A DNA stretch of 52,723 nt from positions 1 through 52,723 of the forward strand of contig JADIYM010000027.1 in assembly GCA_016705245.1 (NCBI GenBank), read 5' to 3'. The position numbers were made by a program, and so were the translations under genes. Source of the stretch: Blastocatellia bacterium. Lineage in GTDB: Bacteria; Acidobacteriota; Blastocatellia; UBA7656; JADIYM01. Positions 16,983 through 24,578 of this stretch are shown piece by piece. Each line of letters begins with the position of its first letter. Position 1 is the first letter of the stretch. Under the pieces are notes generated by a model. It saw only the letters and a program-made list of their open reading frames with translations. It had not been told where the DNA came from and did not search any database.

Positions 16983-17429
16983 TTACACCTCCTCCGTCGT
17001 TGCAGGCTCGGCTTCTGTATCCGGCGCCTCTGTAAAGGCCTCGCGCTCGCTGTCGCGCTTGGACCGGCGACCGCCGCCGGACTGGGCGCGCGCGTTGCGC
17101 TTCGCCTGGAGCTTGGCGGCCCGCTTCAGGTCCTCGTCGATGCGGATCGTCAGGTGACGGATGACCGACTCGGTGACGCGCAGGCGACGCTCGAGCTCGG
17201 CGATCTCCTTGCCGCTTCCTTCGAGGGTGAAGACGACGTACGTGCCTTCCGTATGGGTCGTCGACAGCTTGCGGATCGGATACGCGAGGCGTCGTCGCCC
17301 CATCCGATCGACTTTCTGCACGGTCGCGCCCTGCGACTCGGCGACGCCCTGAACCTGCTCGACGAGGGCGTCAACCGCCTCGTCGGCCTCAGTGGGCGAC
17401 ACGATAAAAAGCAATTCGTAAACTCTCAC
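16983..17429 (-). CDS. rpsF: 30S ribosomal protein S6
   Basis: Predicted 148 residues from a GTG start with AAGGAG six bases upstream, a classic ribosome-binding site. The S6 fold shows MRVYELLFIVSP, the GRRRLAYPIRK motif, GTYVVFTLEGSGKEIAELERRLRV and ESVIRHLTIRI. After about residue 105 there is a basic and then acidic tail (ending TEAEPATTEEV), longer than the usual about 100-residue S6. It leads the S6-S18-L9 ribosomal genes. The roughly 90-bp region upstream, after pth, could hold autoregulatory RNA structure, but I cannot show an S6:S18 binding motif. Confidence 0.97.
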   Translation of the reverse strand: MRVYELLFIVSPTEADEAVDALVEQVQGVAESQGATVQKVDRMGRRRLAYPIRKLSTTHTEGTYVVFTLEGSGKEIAELERRLRVTESVIRHLTIRIDEDLKRAAKLQAKRNARAQSGGGRRSKRDSEREAFTEAPDTEAEPATTEEV

Positions 17430-17519
17430 AGTGATCTCCTTATGGCTTGATCAGCCCCGGCCCTCAGGACGGAGCAAGGAGCGTTGCAGTGGTCGTTGTT
17501 GTGAAGCATTGCCACTGAC

Positions 17520-18077
17520 TCAGTTGAAGCGCGCCATGGTCCGTTCGACTCCCTCAACGAGAATCGACTCGACGGCATCCGCCGCGGTCCACAGCATTTT
17601 GTCGACTTCCTCCCGCGCGGCGCGCGGCAAGGGCTGCAAAACGAAACGTGCGAGATCGGCCACCGGATGTTCCGGCGCAATTCCGAGCCGCACCCGGGGA
17701 AATTCATTCGTACCGAGTCTTGCGATGATCGACTTCAGGCCGTTGTGCCCGCCGGCCGAGCCGCCGGGTCTGACACGGATCTGTCCGAACGGAAGCGCGA
17801 CGTCATCGACGGCGACGATCACGTCAGCCGGCAAAGCGTCGTAACGCGCGGACAGGGCCTTCACCGAATCACCACTCAAGTTCATGTAAGTCTGGGGTTT
17901 CGCCAATGCGATATCGATCCCGGCCAATCGGCCGCGCCCGACGTGGGCCTGGTCTTCCGGACGGTTCACACGGCACTTCGCTCGCTCGGCGAGCAGGTCG
18001 ACGAGCAGAAAGCCGAGATTGTGTCGTGTGAACTCGTATTCAGCGCCCGGGTTTCCCAGGCCAACGATGAGCTTCAT
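17520..18077 (-). CDS. pth: Peptidyl-tRNA hydrolase
   Basis: Predicted 185 residues from ATG 18077. The enzyme frees tRNA from peptidyl-tRNA that drops off ribosomes. Signatures: MKLIVGLGNPGAEYEFTRHNLGF, with Asn10 and catalytic His19; KPQTYMNLSG; the VAVDDVALPFG segment with the catalytic-site aspartate; and GGHNGLKSI. Length is normal. An upstream TTG (18089) would add MLPA and is less likely. It lies immediately after rplY (12 bp), the common rplY-pth pairing. Confidence 0.97.
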   Translation of the reverse strand: MKLIVGLGNPGAEYEFTRHNLGFLLVDLLAERAKCRVNRPEDQAHVGRGRLAGIDIALAKPQTYMNLSGDSVKALSARYDALPADVIVAVDDVALPFGQIRVRPGGSAGGHNGLKSIIARLGTNEFPRVRLGIAPEHPVADLARFVLQPLPRAAREEVDKMLWTAADAVESILVEGVERTMARFN

Positions 18078-18089
18078 CGCAGGCAGCAA

Positions 18090-18704
18090 CTAGGGAGCCG
18101 GAGGCGCCGCCGGAGGTGCTTCGTCCTCGGTCACTTCTTCGGCCTTCGCCGCAACGATCGCAGCCACGAGGTGATCCCCCGGAGTCACGATGGTCACGTC
18201 GTCGCCGACCTGAAGGTCACGAACGTAGATCGACGCGCCCGCCATCAGCTCCGTGACGTCGAACGAGACGCCCTGCGGAATATCTCGCGGCAGGCACTCG
18301 ATTTCGATCTCGTGGAGGTGCGCTTCGAGCATGCCGCCCTGCACCCGGACACCGTGCGGAATCCCGACGAAGTCGATCGACACGCTCACGCGCGTCGTGC
18401 TCGTCATCGAGAGCCTCACTAGATCCATGTGGAGAGGACGGTTCGAAACCGGATCCAGATCCAGCGTGTGGATCTTTACAGGCGTCGACTCGCCACCCTC
18501 GACAGCCAGCGTGAAGATCGCGCCGCGTCCGGCCTCGGAGCGAAGAATCGCACCGAGCTCCCGGGTATTGATGGACACGGGAACGGCCTCCTGGCCCTCC
18601 CCATAAAGCGAGACGGGCAGTCGGCCCGCGGCTCGAAGCCGGCGCGCGGCGTTCTTTCCGCGCTCATCGCGCTTCGACGCCTGCAATACGGTATCGGTAA
18701 TCAT
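18090..18704 (-). CDS. rplY: 50S ribosomal protein L25 (CTC type)
   Basis: Predicted 204 residues. The N-terminal L25 domain binds 5S rRNA (KRDERGKNAARRLRAAGRLP, then VSLYGEG and IHTLDLDPVSNRPLHMDLVRL). The C-terminal CTC/TL5 beta domain contains GMLEAHLHEIEIECLPRDIP and ends with an Ala/Pro-rich tail. The ATG at 18704 has AAGGAG about twelve bases upstream, slightly far. It follows prs by 36 bp and precedes pth, the standard prs-rplY-pth order. Confidence 0.97.
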   Translation of the reverse strand: MITDTVLQASKRDERGKNAARRLRAAGRLPVSLYGEGQEAVPVSINTRELGAILRSEAGRGAIFTLAVEGGESTPVKIHTLDLDPVSNRPLHMDLVRLSMTSTTRVSVSIDFVGIPHGVRVQGGMLEAHLHEIEIECLPRDIPQGVSFDVTELMAGASIYVRDLQVGDDVTIVTPGDHLVAAIVAAKAEEVTEDEAPPAAPPAP

Positions 18705-18740
18705 CGAATGGCTACACTCCTTGAAGGCTCAACACTCTGG

Positions 18741-19688
18741 TCAAATAAAAAGTCGGCTGACGGACGTCTCGTCGTGAATCGACGCGATGCAGTCCGCGAG
18801 AAGGGATGCGACGCTCAGATACGTCACCTTCCCCGTTTCGAGCGCGTCCGGGCGCTCGGGAATCGTGTTCGTCACGACGACCTGGGTCAACACGGACCGG
18901 CTGATACGGTCGATGGCCGCCCCCGAGAAGAGGGCGTGTGTCGCGCATGCATAGACGTCCTTCGCGCCCTTGTCGCGAAGCGCCTGCGCGCTCTGCGTCA
19001 GGGTTCCAGCGGTGTCGATCATGTCGTCCACGATCAGGCAATTCTTGCCGCGGACCTCGCCGATTACGTTCATCACATCGATGACGTTTGCCTTGTCCTT
19101 GTCGCGGCGCTTGTCGATGATCGCGAGGTCCGAGTCGAGTCGCTTCGCATAGGCGCGGGCACGCTCGACGCCGCCGGCGTCAGGCGCGACGACCGTCAAC
19201 TCGCCGAGGCCCATGTTCTGGAAGTGTCCGACGAGGACCGGCGCAGCGAAAATGTGGTCGACCGGGATGTCGAAGAAGCCCTGAATCTGGCCGGCGTGCA
19301 GGTCCATGCACAGGACGCGGTCGGCGCCAGCCTGAACGATCAGGTTCGCTACGAGTTTCGACGAGATCGGGACGCGAGGCTTGTCCTTGCGATCCTTCCG
19401 CGCGTACCCGTAGTACGGAATGACTGCCGTGATGCGTCGCGCCGACGAGCAGCGGAACGCATCGATCATGATCAGCAGTTCGAGGATGTTCTGGTCGACA
19501 GGCGGACACGTCGGCTGGACGAGGAAACAGTCCTGACCGCGCACGTTCTCGAGAATCTGGAAGTTGAATTCACCGTCCGAGAACCGCCCGGTCTGGGCCT
19601 GGCCGACGTCGATTCCGAGCGAACGGCACACCTCCGCCGCAAGCGACGAATTCGCGTTCCCCGAAAATACTTTCAGTCCACTCGACAT
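18741..19688 (-). CDS. prs: Ribose-phosphate pyrophosphokinase
   Basis: Predicted 315 residues, the normal length. It makes PRPP from ribose 5-phosphate and ATP for nucleotide, histidine and tryptophan synthesis. Signatures: FSGNANSSLAAEVCRSLGI, FSDGEFNFQILENVRGQDCF, the ATP-site loop YGYARKDRKDKPR, the catalytic DLHAGQIQGFFDIPVDH, and the PRPP loop IVDDMIDTAGTLT. It lies downstream of tRNA-Gln and ispE, an arrangement found in many bacteria. Confidence 0.98.
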   Translation of the reverse strand: MSSGLKVFSGNANSSLAAEVCRSLGIDVGQAQTGRFSDGEFNFQILENVRGQDCFLVQPTCPPVDQNILELLIMIDAFRCSSARRITAVIPYYGYARKDRKDKPRVPISSKLVANLIVQAGADRVLCMDLHAGQIQGFFDIPVDHIFAAPVLVGHFQNMGLGELTVVAPDAGGVERARAYAKRLDSDLAIIDKRRDKDKANVIDVMNVIGEVRGKNCLIVDDMIDTAGTLTQSAQALRDKGAKDVYACATHALFSGAAIDRISRSVLTQVVVTNTIPERPDALETGKVTYLSVASLLADCIASIHDETSVSRLFI

Positions 19689-19774
19689 GAGATTCGAATA
19701 ATCGACGATGTCTCCGTCCGATCGACCGCCCTCGAATGGCGTCCGTCCCTGGCGCCGTACAACCCTCGATCAAG

Positions 19775-19846
19775 CTGGGGCGGGAGGATTCGAACCTCCG
19801 AATGCCGATTCCAAAGACCGGTGCCTTACCACTTGGCGACACCCCA
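19775..19846 (-). tRNA. tRNA-Gln (anticodon TTG)
   Basis: A 72-nt cloverleaf on the minus strand. The acceptor stem TGGGGTG pairs with CGCCCCA (one G-U), the anticodon loop is CTTTGGA with anticodon TTG (plus-strand 19812-19814), and the T arm contains GGTTCGAATCC. The discriminator base is G. The CCA end is not encoded. It lies between ispE and prs on the same strand, probably co-transcribed. Confidence 0.97.
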
Positions 19847-19877
19847 ATAAAACCGTGATCCGGCCACTTCTGGCCGG

Positions 19878-20768
19878 CTAGAATCCGAGCGCAGTCTCGT
19901 AACCAATTCGGTCGATCGTCTCGACGGCACGGGCCCAAAGACCGTGCTCGGCGAGATGCTCTGCCGCACTGACTGCTGACCCGGCTCCCTCAAAGATCCC
20001 GACCACGCTGGCGCCGCTGCCCGTCATCCAGGCCTGAACGGCACCTGCCCCGAGAAGCGCCGCGCGCGCGTCGCCTACCTCGGGATAGTCCCTGACCACC
20101 GCCTCTTCGAGGTCGTTCCCCACTGATACCAGCGAGTCCCGAAATCGGAGTGCGGAAACAAAAGACTGCAGTCTAGCGACGGGGTCTGGGGCTGTCAACT
20201 CGCAGCGGAATCGACGGAAGACATCCGCGGTCGGGACGTGGACGCCAGGATTCGCGATCACCAGGCTGGCCGGCGGGGCGTCGACCAGTCCGTATACTTC
20301 GTCGCCGCGCCCCACGCCGAGGACCGTTCCGCCGATCAAAAACAACGGCACGTCGGCCCCGAGCGAGCGGGCCAACGCGAATCGCATTGCGCCAGGCAGC
20401 GAAAGGCCCGCAAGGCGCTCGAGGCCAAGCAACGTCGTAGCGGCGTTCGAGCTACCGCCGCCAAGACCCGCCCCGGCCGGGACCTCCTTTCGAATCCATA
20501 TGTTGGCGCCTGTCGTTCCAGCGAGGCCGGTCGCCTCGAAGAAGGCTGCCGCGGCCCGGTGGGCGAGATTCGTCGGACCGCCAGCAACGCCGGCTCCATC
20601 GCATACCACCTCGATCCCCGGCGACGACGTCAGCTCGATGGCAACGTAGTCGGCGAGTCCGACGGTCTGGCAAATCGTCCGCAATTCATGGTAACCGTCG
20701 GGACGCTTGCCGAGTACGTCGAGTGTCCAGTTGATCTTCGCGAAGGACGGCAATGTCAGAAGCGCCAT
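19878..20768 (-). CDS. ispE: 4-diphosphocytidyl-2-C-methyl-D-erythritol kinase
   Basis: Predicted 296 residues of the GHMP kinase superfamily. The enzyme phosphorylates CDP-methylerythritol in the MEP isoprenoid pathway. Signatures: PSFAKINWTLDVLGKRPDGYHEL with catalytic Lys11, the ATP loop VPAGAGLGGGSSNAA (97-110), LGADVPLFL with catalytic Asp139, and the C-terminal MTGSGASVVGIF. Length is normal. It is the first gene of the minus-strand housekeeping run and diverges from the KdpD-like kinase at 20833. Confidence 0.97.
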   Translation of the reverse strand: MALLTLPSFAKINWTLDVLGKRPDGYHELRTICQTVGLADYVAIELTSSPGIEVVCDGAGVAGGPTNLAHRAAAAFFEATGLAGTTGANIWIRKEVPAGAGLGGGSSNAATTLLGLERLAGLSLPGAMRFALARSLGADVPLFLIGGTVLGVGRGDEVYGLVDAPPASLVIANPGVHVPTADVFRRFRCELTAPDPVARLQSFVSALRFRDSLVSVGNDLEEAVVRDYPEVGDARAALLGAGAVQAWMTGSGASVVGIFEGAGSAVSAAEHLAEHGLWARAVETIDRIGYETALGF

Positions 20769-20832
20769 GGCGCGAGTGTTGTCTCACGCCTCTGGGACTG
20801 AACGCAAAGCGTCGGCCTGCGAGTGAGACCGA

Positions 20833-22078
20833 ATGATGACTCGGAACCCAGCAACGGAAGATGCGCCCGCACAGCTCGGCGCCGCGACGCCACAGCCGTC
20901 GCTACTCTCGTCGATTCTCGTCGCAGTCGTTTCAGTCCTTCTTGTCGCCTTGGCGCTCTCGCCGCTGCACGACAGGATCAGTCCGACCACCGCCGCACTG
21001 ACGCTCCTGGTCGTGGTGCTCATCGTCGCAACACGACGCGGACTGGCTCCGGCATTGGCGGCAAGCCTTGCGGGCATGCTTCGGGTTCAACTTCTTCTTC
21101 CTGCCGCCCGTGCATACCTTCACGGTGGCGGATCCGGAAAACTGGGTGGCACTTGCGGCATTCCTGGCAACGGCGGTCGTCGCCGGTCAGCTCTCGGCGC
21201 GTGCCAAGCGCCGGGCGGAGGAAGCTGAAGATCGTCAACGGCAGATCCAGCAGCTCTACGTGGACCTCCAGACCGCATTCGACCGCGCCGCCCGTGCCGA
21301 GGCGGATCGGCAAGCCGAGCGAATGCGAGGCGCCCTTCTCGACGCGGTGACGCACGAGCTGCGGACCCCGCTCACCGGAATCAAGGCATCGGTCACGGCC
21401 CTGCTCGGCGACGCGACGGATTCGCACGGAGACGAGCCGCCGCTTTCGTCCGGAGATCGCCGCGAAATGCTTCAAGTCATCGACGAGGAGGCCGATCGGC
21501 TCAACCGGTACATCGGAAACCTCGTCGATCTGGCGAGAATCGAGGCCGGAAGTCTCCCGCTCCGCCGAGGCTGGACGGCTCCGGGCGAGATCGCTCGCAA
21601 CGCCGTCGAACGCGTGCGACAGCGGCGCGACGCCCGACCGATCCGTGTCGCCGTCGCGTCAGATACTCCTGCGATCTTCGTCGATGGCCGATCCCTGGCC
21701 GAAGCGCTCTTCATGCTCATCGACAACGCCCTCAAATATTCGCCCGCCGACACCCCGGTTTACGTTTCGGTCTATGCCGCGGCCGGCGACACGGTCGAGT
21801 TTGCCGTCGAGGACGAAGGGCCGGGCATTCCGGCCCACCTCCGCGATCGGGTTTTCGAACGGCTCTTCCGGGCGATGGACCCCGAGTCGAGCGGTCCCGG
21901 CGGGACGGGCATGGGTCTGGCCATTGCGCGGGGAATCGTCGACGCGCATCACGGGACGATTCGAATCGAGGATCGGCCCGACGCGCCTGGAACGCGAATC
22001 GTCATTCGCGTTGGTATCGGCGACGACGAAGCACCTGAGCCGGTGCCGCGGGAAACCGTCGCCATCGAGGAGCGATGA
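20833..22078 (+). CDS. kdpD: KdpD-like histidine kinase, catalytic half (DUF4118 membrane domain), frameshifted
   Basis: C-terminal half of KdpD as a separate gene. The first frame gives two membrane helices of the DUF4118 four-helix module. At about 21076-21080 the frame changes, and the second frame continues with GFNFFFLPPVHTFTVADPENWVA, the KdpD hallmark, and two more helices. The kinase core follows, with H-box AVTHELRTPLTGIKAS, the N-box region FMLIDNALKYSP and EDEGPGIP. Joining the frames needs two extra bases (for example a second CT in the CTT region) or removal of one; the two-base repair gives about 415 residues. The stop overlaps kdpE by four bases (ATGA), showing translational coupling. 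The N-terminal sensor/Usp half is a separate gene at 28864. The frameshift may be a sequence error. Confidence 0.88.
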
Positions 22079-22776
22079 TGGAACGCCGGCGTCGCATCCT
22101 CGTCGTCGACGACGAGCCGCAGATTACCCGGGTCCTTCGCGTGGGGCTAAACGGCCGTGGATTCGACGTCCGCACCGCGGCCGATGCGGAATCCGCGCTC
22201 GACACCCTCGCCGACTGGACTCCGGACCTGGTGGTGACGGACCTGACGATGCCGGGCACGGACGGCATCGAGCTCTGCCGCCGAATCCGGAAACGGTCAC
22301 AGATTCCGATCATCGTGCTGAGCGTCAAGAACGACGAGCGGACGAAAGTCGCGGCGCTCGATGAAGGCGCCGACGACTACGTGACGAAGCCGTTCTCGAT
22401 GGACGAACTGTTGGCGCGAATTCGGGCTGCTCTGCGAAGGATGCCGGCTGCGGAAGGAGCCTCGGAAGGAGTCCTCGAGGTCGGCGACTTCCGGGTCGAT
22501 TTTGATGCCCACGCCGTGTCCGTGCGGGGCGAGGCAGTTCGGTTGACGCCGAAGGAGTTCGAGCTCCTCGCATACCTCGTTCGCCACGCCGGGAAAGTGC
22601 TGACGCATCGCACGCTGCTGACGGCGATCTGGGGGGCGAACTACTCGGAGCAGGTCGAATACCTTCGCGTGTTTGTCGGGCACATCCGGAAGAAGATCGA
22701 GGTTGAACCGTCGTCACCGCGGTACCTCGTGACGGAACCGTGGACTGGGTACCGGTTCGATCCCGGCGGCGAGTAA
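22075..22776 (+). CDS. kdpE: Response regulator KdpE (OmpR family)
   Basis: Predicted 233 residues. The receiver domain contains the acidic pair Asp12/Asp13, phospho-acceptor Asp56 in VVTDLTMPGTDG, and the conserved lysine in YVTKPFSMDELLARI. The C-terminal winged-helix DNA-binding domain shows LTPKEFELLAYLVRHAGKVLTHR and YLRVFVGHIRKKIE, the OmpR/KdpE signature. It overlaps the kinase stop by four bases. KdpE activates kdp genes when potassium is limiting; the likely binding sites lie at 23243-23270, about 470 bp downstream. Confidence 0.95.
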   Translation: MMERRRRILVVDDEPQITRVLRVGLNGRGFDVRTAADAESALDTLADWTPDLVVTDLTMPGTDGIELCRRIRKRSQIPIIVLSVKNDERTKVAALDEGADDYVTKPFSMDELLARIRAALRRMPAAEGASEGVLEVGDFRVDFDAHAVSVRGEAVRLTPKEFELLAYLVRHAGKVLTHRTLLTAIWGANYSEQVEYLRVFVGHIRKKIEVEPSSPRYLVTEPWTGYRFDPGGE

Positions 22777-22796
22777 GTCGAGAACACGGAGTGCAG

Positions 22797-23165
22797 CGAC
22801 GGGCCGACCGTGAACACTACGTCGTGTGTGACTCGGCTCGGCCCCTCGGTCCCGTCAGAACAAGCTACCGCCGACCCAGTACCCGGAGCGCAGCGACGGG
22901 CCGACTGTGAACTCTACGTCGTGTGTGACTCGGCTCGGCCCCTCGGTCCCGTCAGAACAAGCTACCGCCGACCCAGTACCCGGAGCGCAGCGACGGGCCG
23001 ACTGTGAACTCTTACGTCGTGTGAGACCACGCTCGGCCCCTCGGCCCGTCAGAACAAGCCACCGCCGACCCAGAACCCGGAGCGCAGCGACGGGCCGACT
23101 GTGAACACCACGTCGTGTGAGACTAGGCTCGGCCCCTCGCTGCGCTCGGGGTTCTGGGTCAAACG
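22797..23165. repeat. 97-bp tandem repeat array upstream of the kdp structural genes
   Basis: The marker gggccgac recurs at 22801, 22898, 22995 and 23092, exactly 97 bp apart, giving about 3.7 copies. Each unit reads cggagcgcagcgacgggcc, then a gtgaac..acgtcgtgtg segment, ctcggcccctcgg, and cccgtcagaacaagc. The copies are slightly diverged in the last unit, which ends ctcgctgcgctcggggttctgggt. No gene is present. Short frames across it are repeat translations. Confidence 0.9.
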
Positions 23166-23240
23166 TCGCGCGTCCGGACGGCCCGTCACAGCAAGCCAAC
23201 CGCCGTCGCGCGTCCGGACGGCCCGTCACAACAAGCCAAC
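23166..23240. repeat. Pair of ~35-bp direct repeats
   Basis: gcgcgtccggacggcccgtc followed by ac(a)gcaagccaaccg occurs twice in tandem with almost no change, directly between the 97-bp array and the probable KdpE sites. Confidence 0.8.
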
Positions 23241-23242
23241 CG

Positions 23243-23275
23243 TCTTTACGCATTCTTTATGCACTCTTTATCCGG
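23243..23275 (+). promoter_or_regulatory. Probable KdpE operator: three TCTTTA direct repeats at 11-bp spacing
   Basis: TCTTTA occurs at 23243, 23254 and 23265, exactly 11 bp apart, with the first two followed by (C/T)GCA. The three boxes thus lie on one face of the helix. They are AT-rich islands in GC-rich DNA, located between kdpE and the first kdp-operon gene. T-rich TTTA-type direct repeats are what KdpE recognises in E. coli, so operator function is a reasonable inference. Confidence 0.65.
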
Positions 23276-23348
23276 CGTTTAGCCCTCCGGCTCTAACCTC
23301 TGATCGTGAGGTTGGGGCGGGCCGAGCAGCCCGCGAGGAGGGTTAGAC

Positions 23349-24367
23349 ATGAAACTGCACCTGGTCGAGCCAAACGAGAGTGACGGCGACGATCTTCCAG
23401 TTCGTGGTTCGCGTTCAACGCGCCTGCTGCAGGTGACCGCCGTAGTCGGTCTCGCAGGAGTACCGATTGCGGGACTCGTCGGTTGCGCGCTGCTCCTCAT
23501 CGGAGCGCTCACGGAAGAGCCTGCCGTACACGCGACGCTCGTCTCGCTGGGGAGTGACGCTCTCTATGCGGTCATTCCGATGCTGCTCCTCGGCGCCTTC
23601 AGCATGGATCGGCTCGAGCAGGACCGGAATCCGCGTGGACCGGCCCGCGTCGATTCCCCGTCAAGGAAAGCTCGCAGCCTGGTCATGCCCACGCTCCTCC
23701 TTGCTGCCGCCGCGGCGTATGCGCCAACGGCATCCGCCCAGCAAACGGTCTTCAACGTGCCTACGACCGATGTTCTGGATCGCGGCAAGGTCTACGTCGA
23801 GCTCGACGTGCCGTTCAAGCCAGTGGATCCGAAGTTCTCGAGCTTCGTGCCGCGGGTCGTGGTCGGTATTGGAGGAAACGTCGAGGTGGGCCTGAACGTC
23901 GTCGGCAACATCCAGCCAGGGCCGGACTCGACGGCGCTCGCACCGTCGTTCAAGTGGAAGGTCTACAACGGCGGCGACAACGGCTGGGCGTTTGCGGTCG
24001 GCGACACTGTCACGATTCCCGTCCGCAACAAGTCGTACGACATCGGCAACTATGCGTATGCCGAGTTCAGCAAGACCTTCAAGTCGGGCACGCGTGTCAC
24101 GGCGGGAGGATTCCACTTCAGCGACAACGTCGTCGCGGTCGACGCCCAACGATCCGGCGGGCAGTTTGCGATCGAGCACCCCGTCACGCCGAGAGTCACG
24201 ATCGCGGCGGACTGGCTCACGGGCAAACACGCCGGCGGGTATTTCAGCCCCGGCGTCTACTTCAAGCCGCACCCGAAGGTCACCGTTACACGGCCTACTC
24301 CATCGGCAACAGCGACGTGAGCAACGGCAACCACTTCTTCCTGTTCGAGGTCGGATACAGCTTCTGA
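23349..24367 (+). CDS. Outer-membrane/periplasmic protein of the kdp operon with internal signal peptide, frameshifted near the end
   Basis: About 339 residues if one base is restored. The ATG has GAGGAGGG six bases upstream. The first ~100 residues contain two hydrophobic segments. Around residues 107-131 a typical signal peptide appears (SRKARSLVMPTLLLAAAAAY, then APTASAQQ), followed by an alternating, Gly/aromatic-rich beta-strand region that looks like an outer-membrane barrel and ends in the aromatic terminus FEVGYSF. The frame breaks at about 24285-24288. Adding one T to GTTAC restores TAYSIGN and the barrel end. The internal ATG at 23687 may be a second start, making this a two-protein locus. 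It is the first gene after the KdpE-type boxes; a role in potassium entry through the outer membrane is only a guess. Confidence 0.65.
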
Positions 24368-24389
24368 CCGCATCAACGGAGGGTCATCG

Positions 24390-24491
24390 ATGGCTGACAT
24401 CGTGTTTCTGACTCTGGCGACGGCCGTTTTCGCGGCCGCTCTCGCCTATGTGTGGGGCTGCGAGAGACTCGCGCCCGGGAGGTCAAAGTGA
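24390..24491 (+). CDS. 33-residue membrane protein upstream of kdpF
   Basis: ATG with GGAGGG six bases upstream. It encodes one hydrophobic helix, beginning MADIVFLTLATAVF and ending YVWGCERLAPGRSK. Its stop TGA overlaps the kdpF start GTG (GTGA), so the two are translationally coupled. Small single-helix proteins with a C-terminal CERL-type end occur just before kdpF in many kdp operons; I know of no experimentally assigned role. It is too short for routine gene calling. Confidence 0.75.
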   Translation: MADIVFLTLATAVFAAALAYVWGCERLAPGRSK

Positions 24492-24577
24492 ACCTCGAAT
24501 CCATCGTGTGCCTCGTCATCGCGGCCGCGCTGCTCGGATATCTGGCCTACGCGATGCTGCGTCCGGAGAGGTTCTGA
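24488..24577 (+). CDS. kdpF: KdpF, small subunit of the potassium-transporting ATPase
   Basis: 29 residues from GTG 24488, with GGGAGG five bases upstream. One membrane helix and the characteristic end YAMLRPERF match KdpF, which stabilises the KdpFABC complex. It overlaps the preceding small ORF by four bases, and its stop is one base before the kdpA ATG. Confidence 0.92.
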   Translation: MNLESIVCLVIAAALLGYLAYAMLRPERF

Positions 24578-24578
24578 C

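Noticed and set aside
17430..17519. S6:S18-binding autoregulatory RNA in the rpsF leader
   Set aside because: A small stem (CAGTGG at 17487 with CCACTG at 17512) is possible, but I could not identify the conserved bulge that defines this motif. A covariance-model search would decide.
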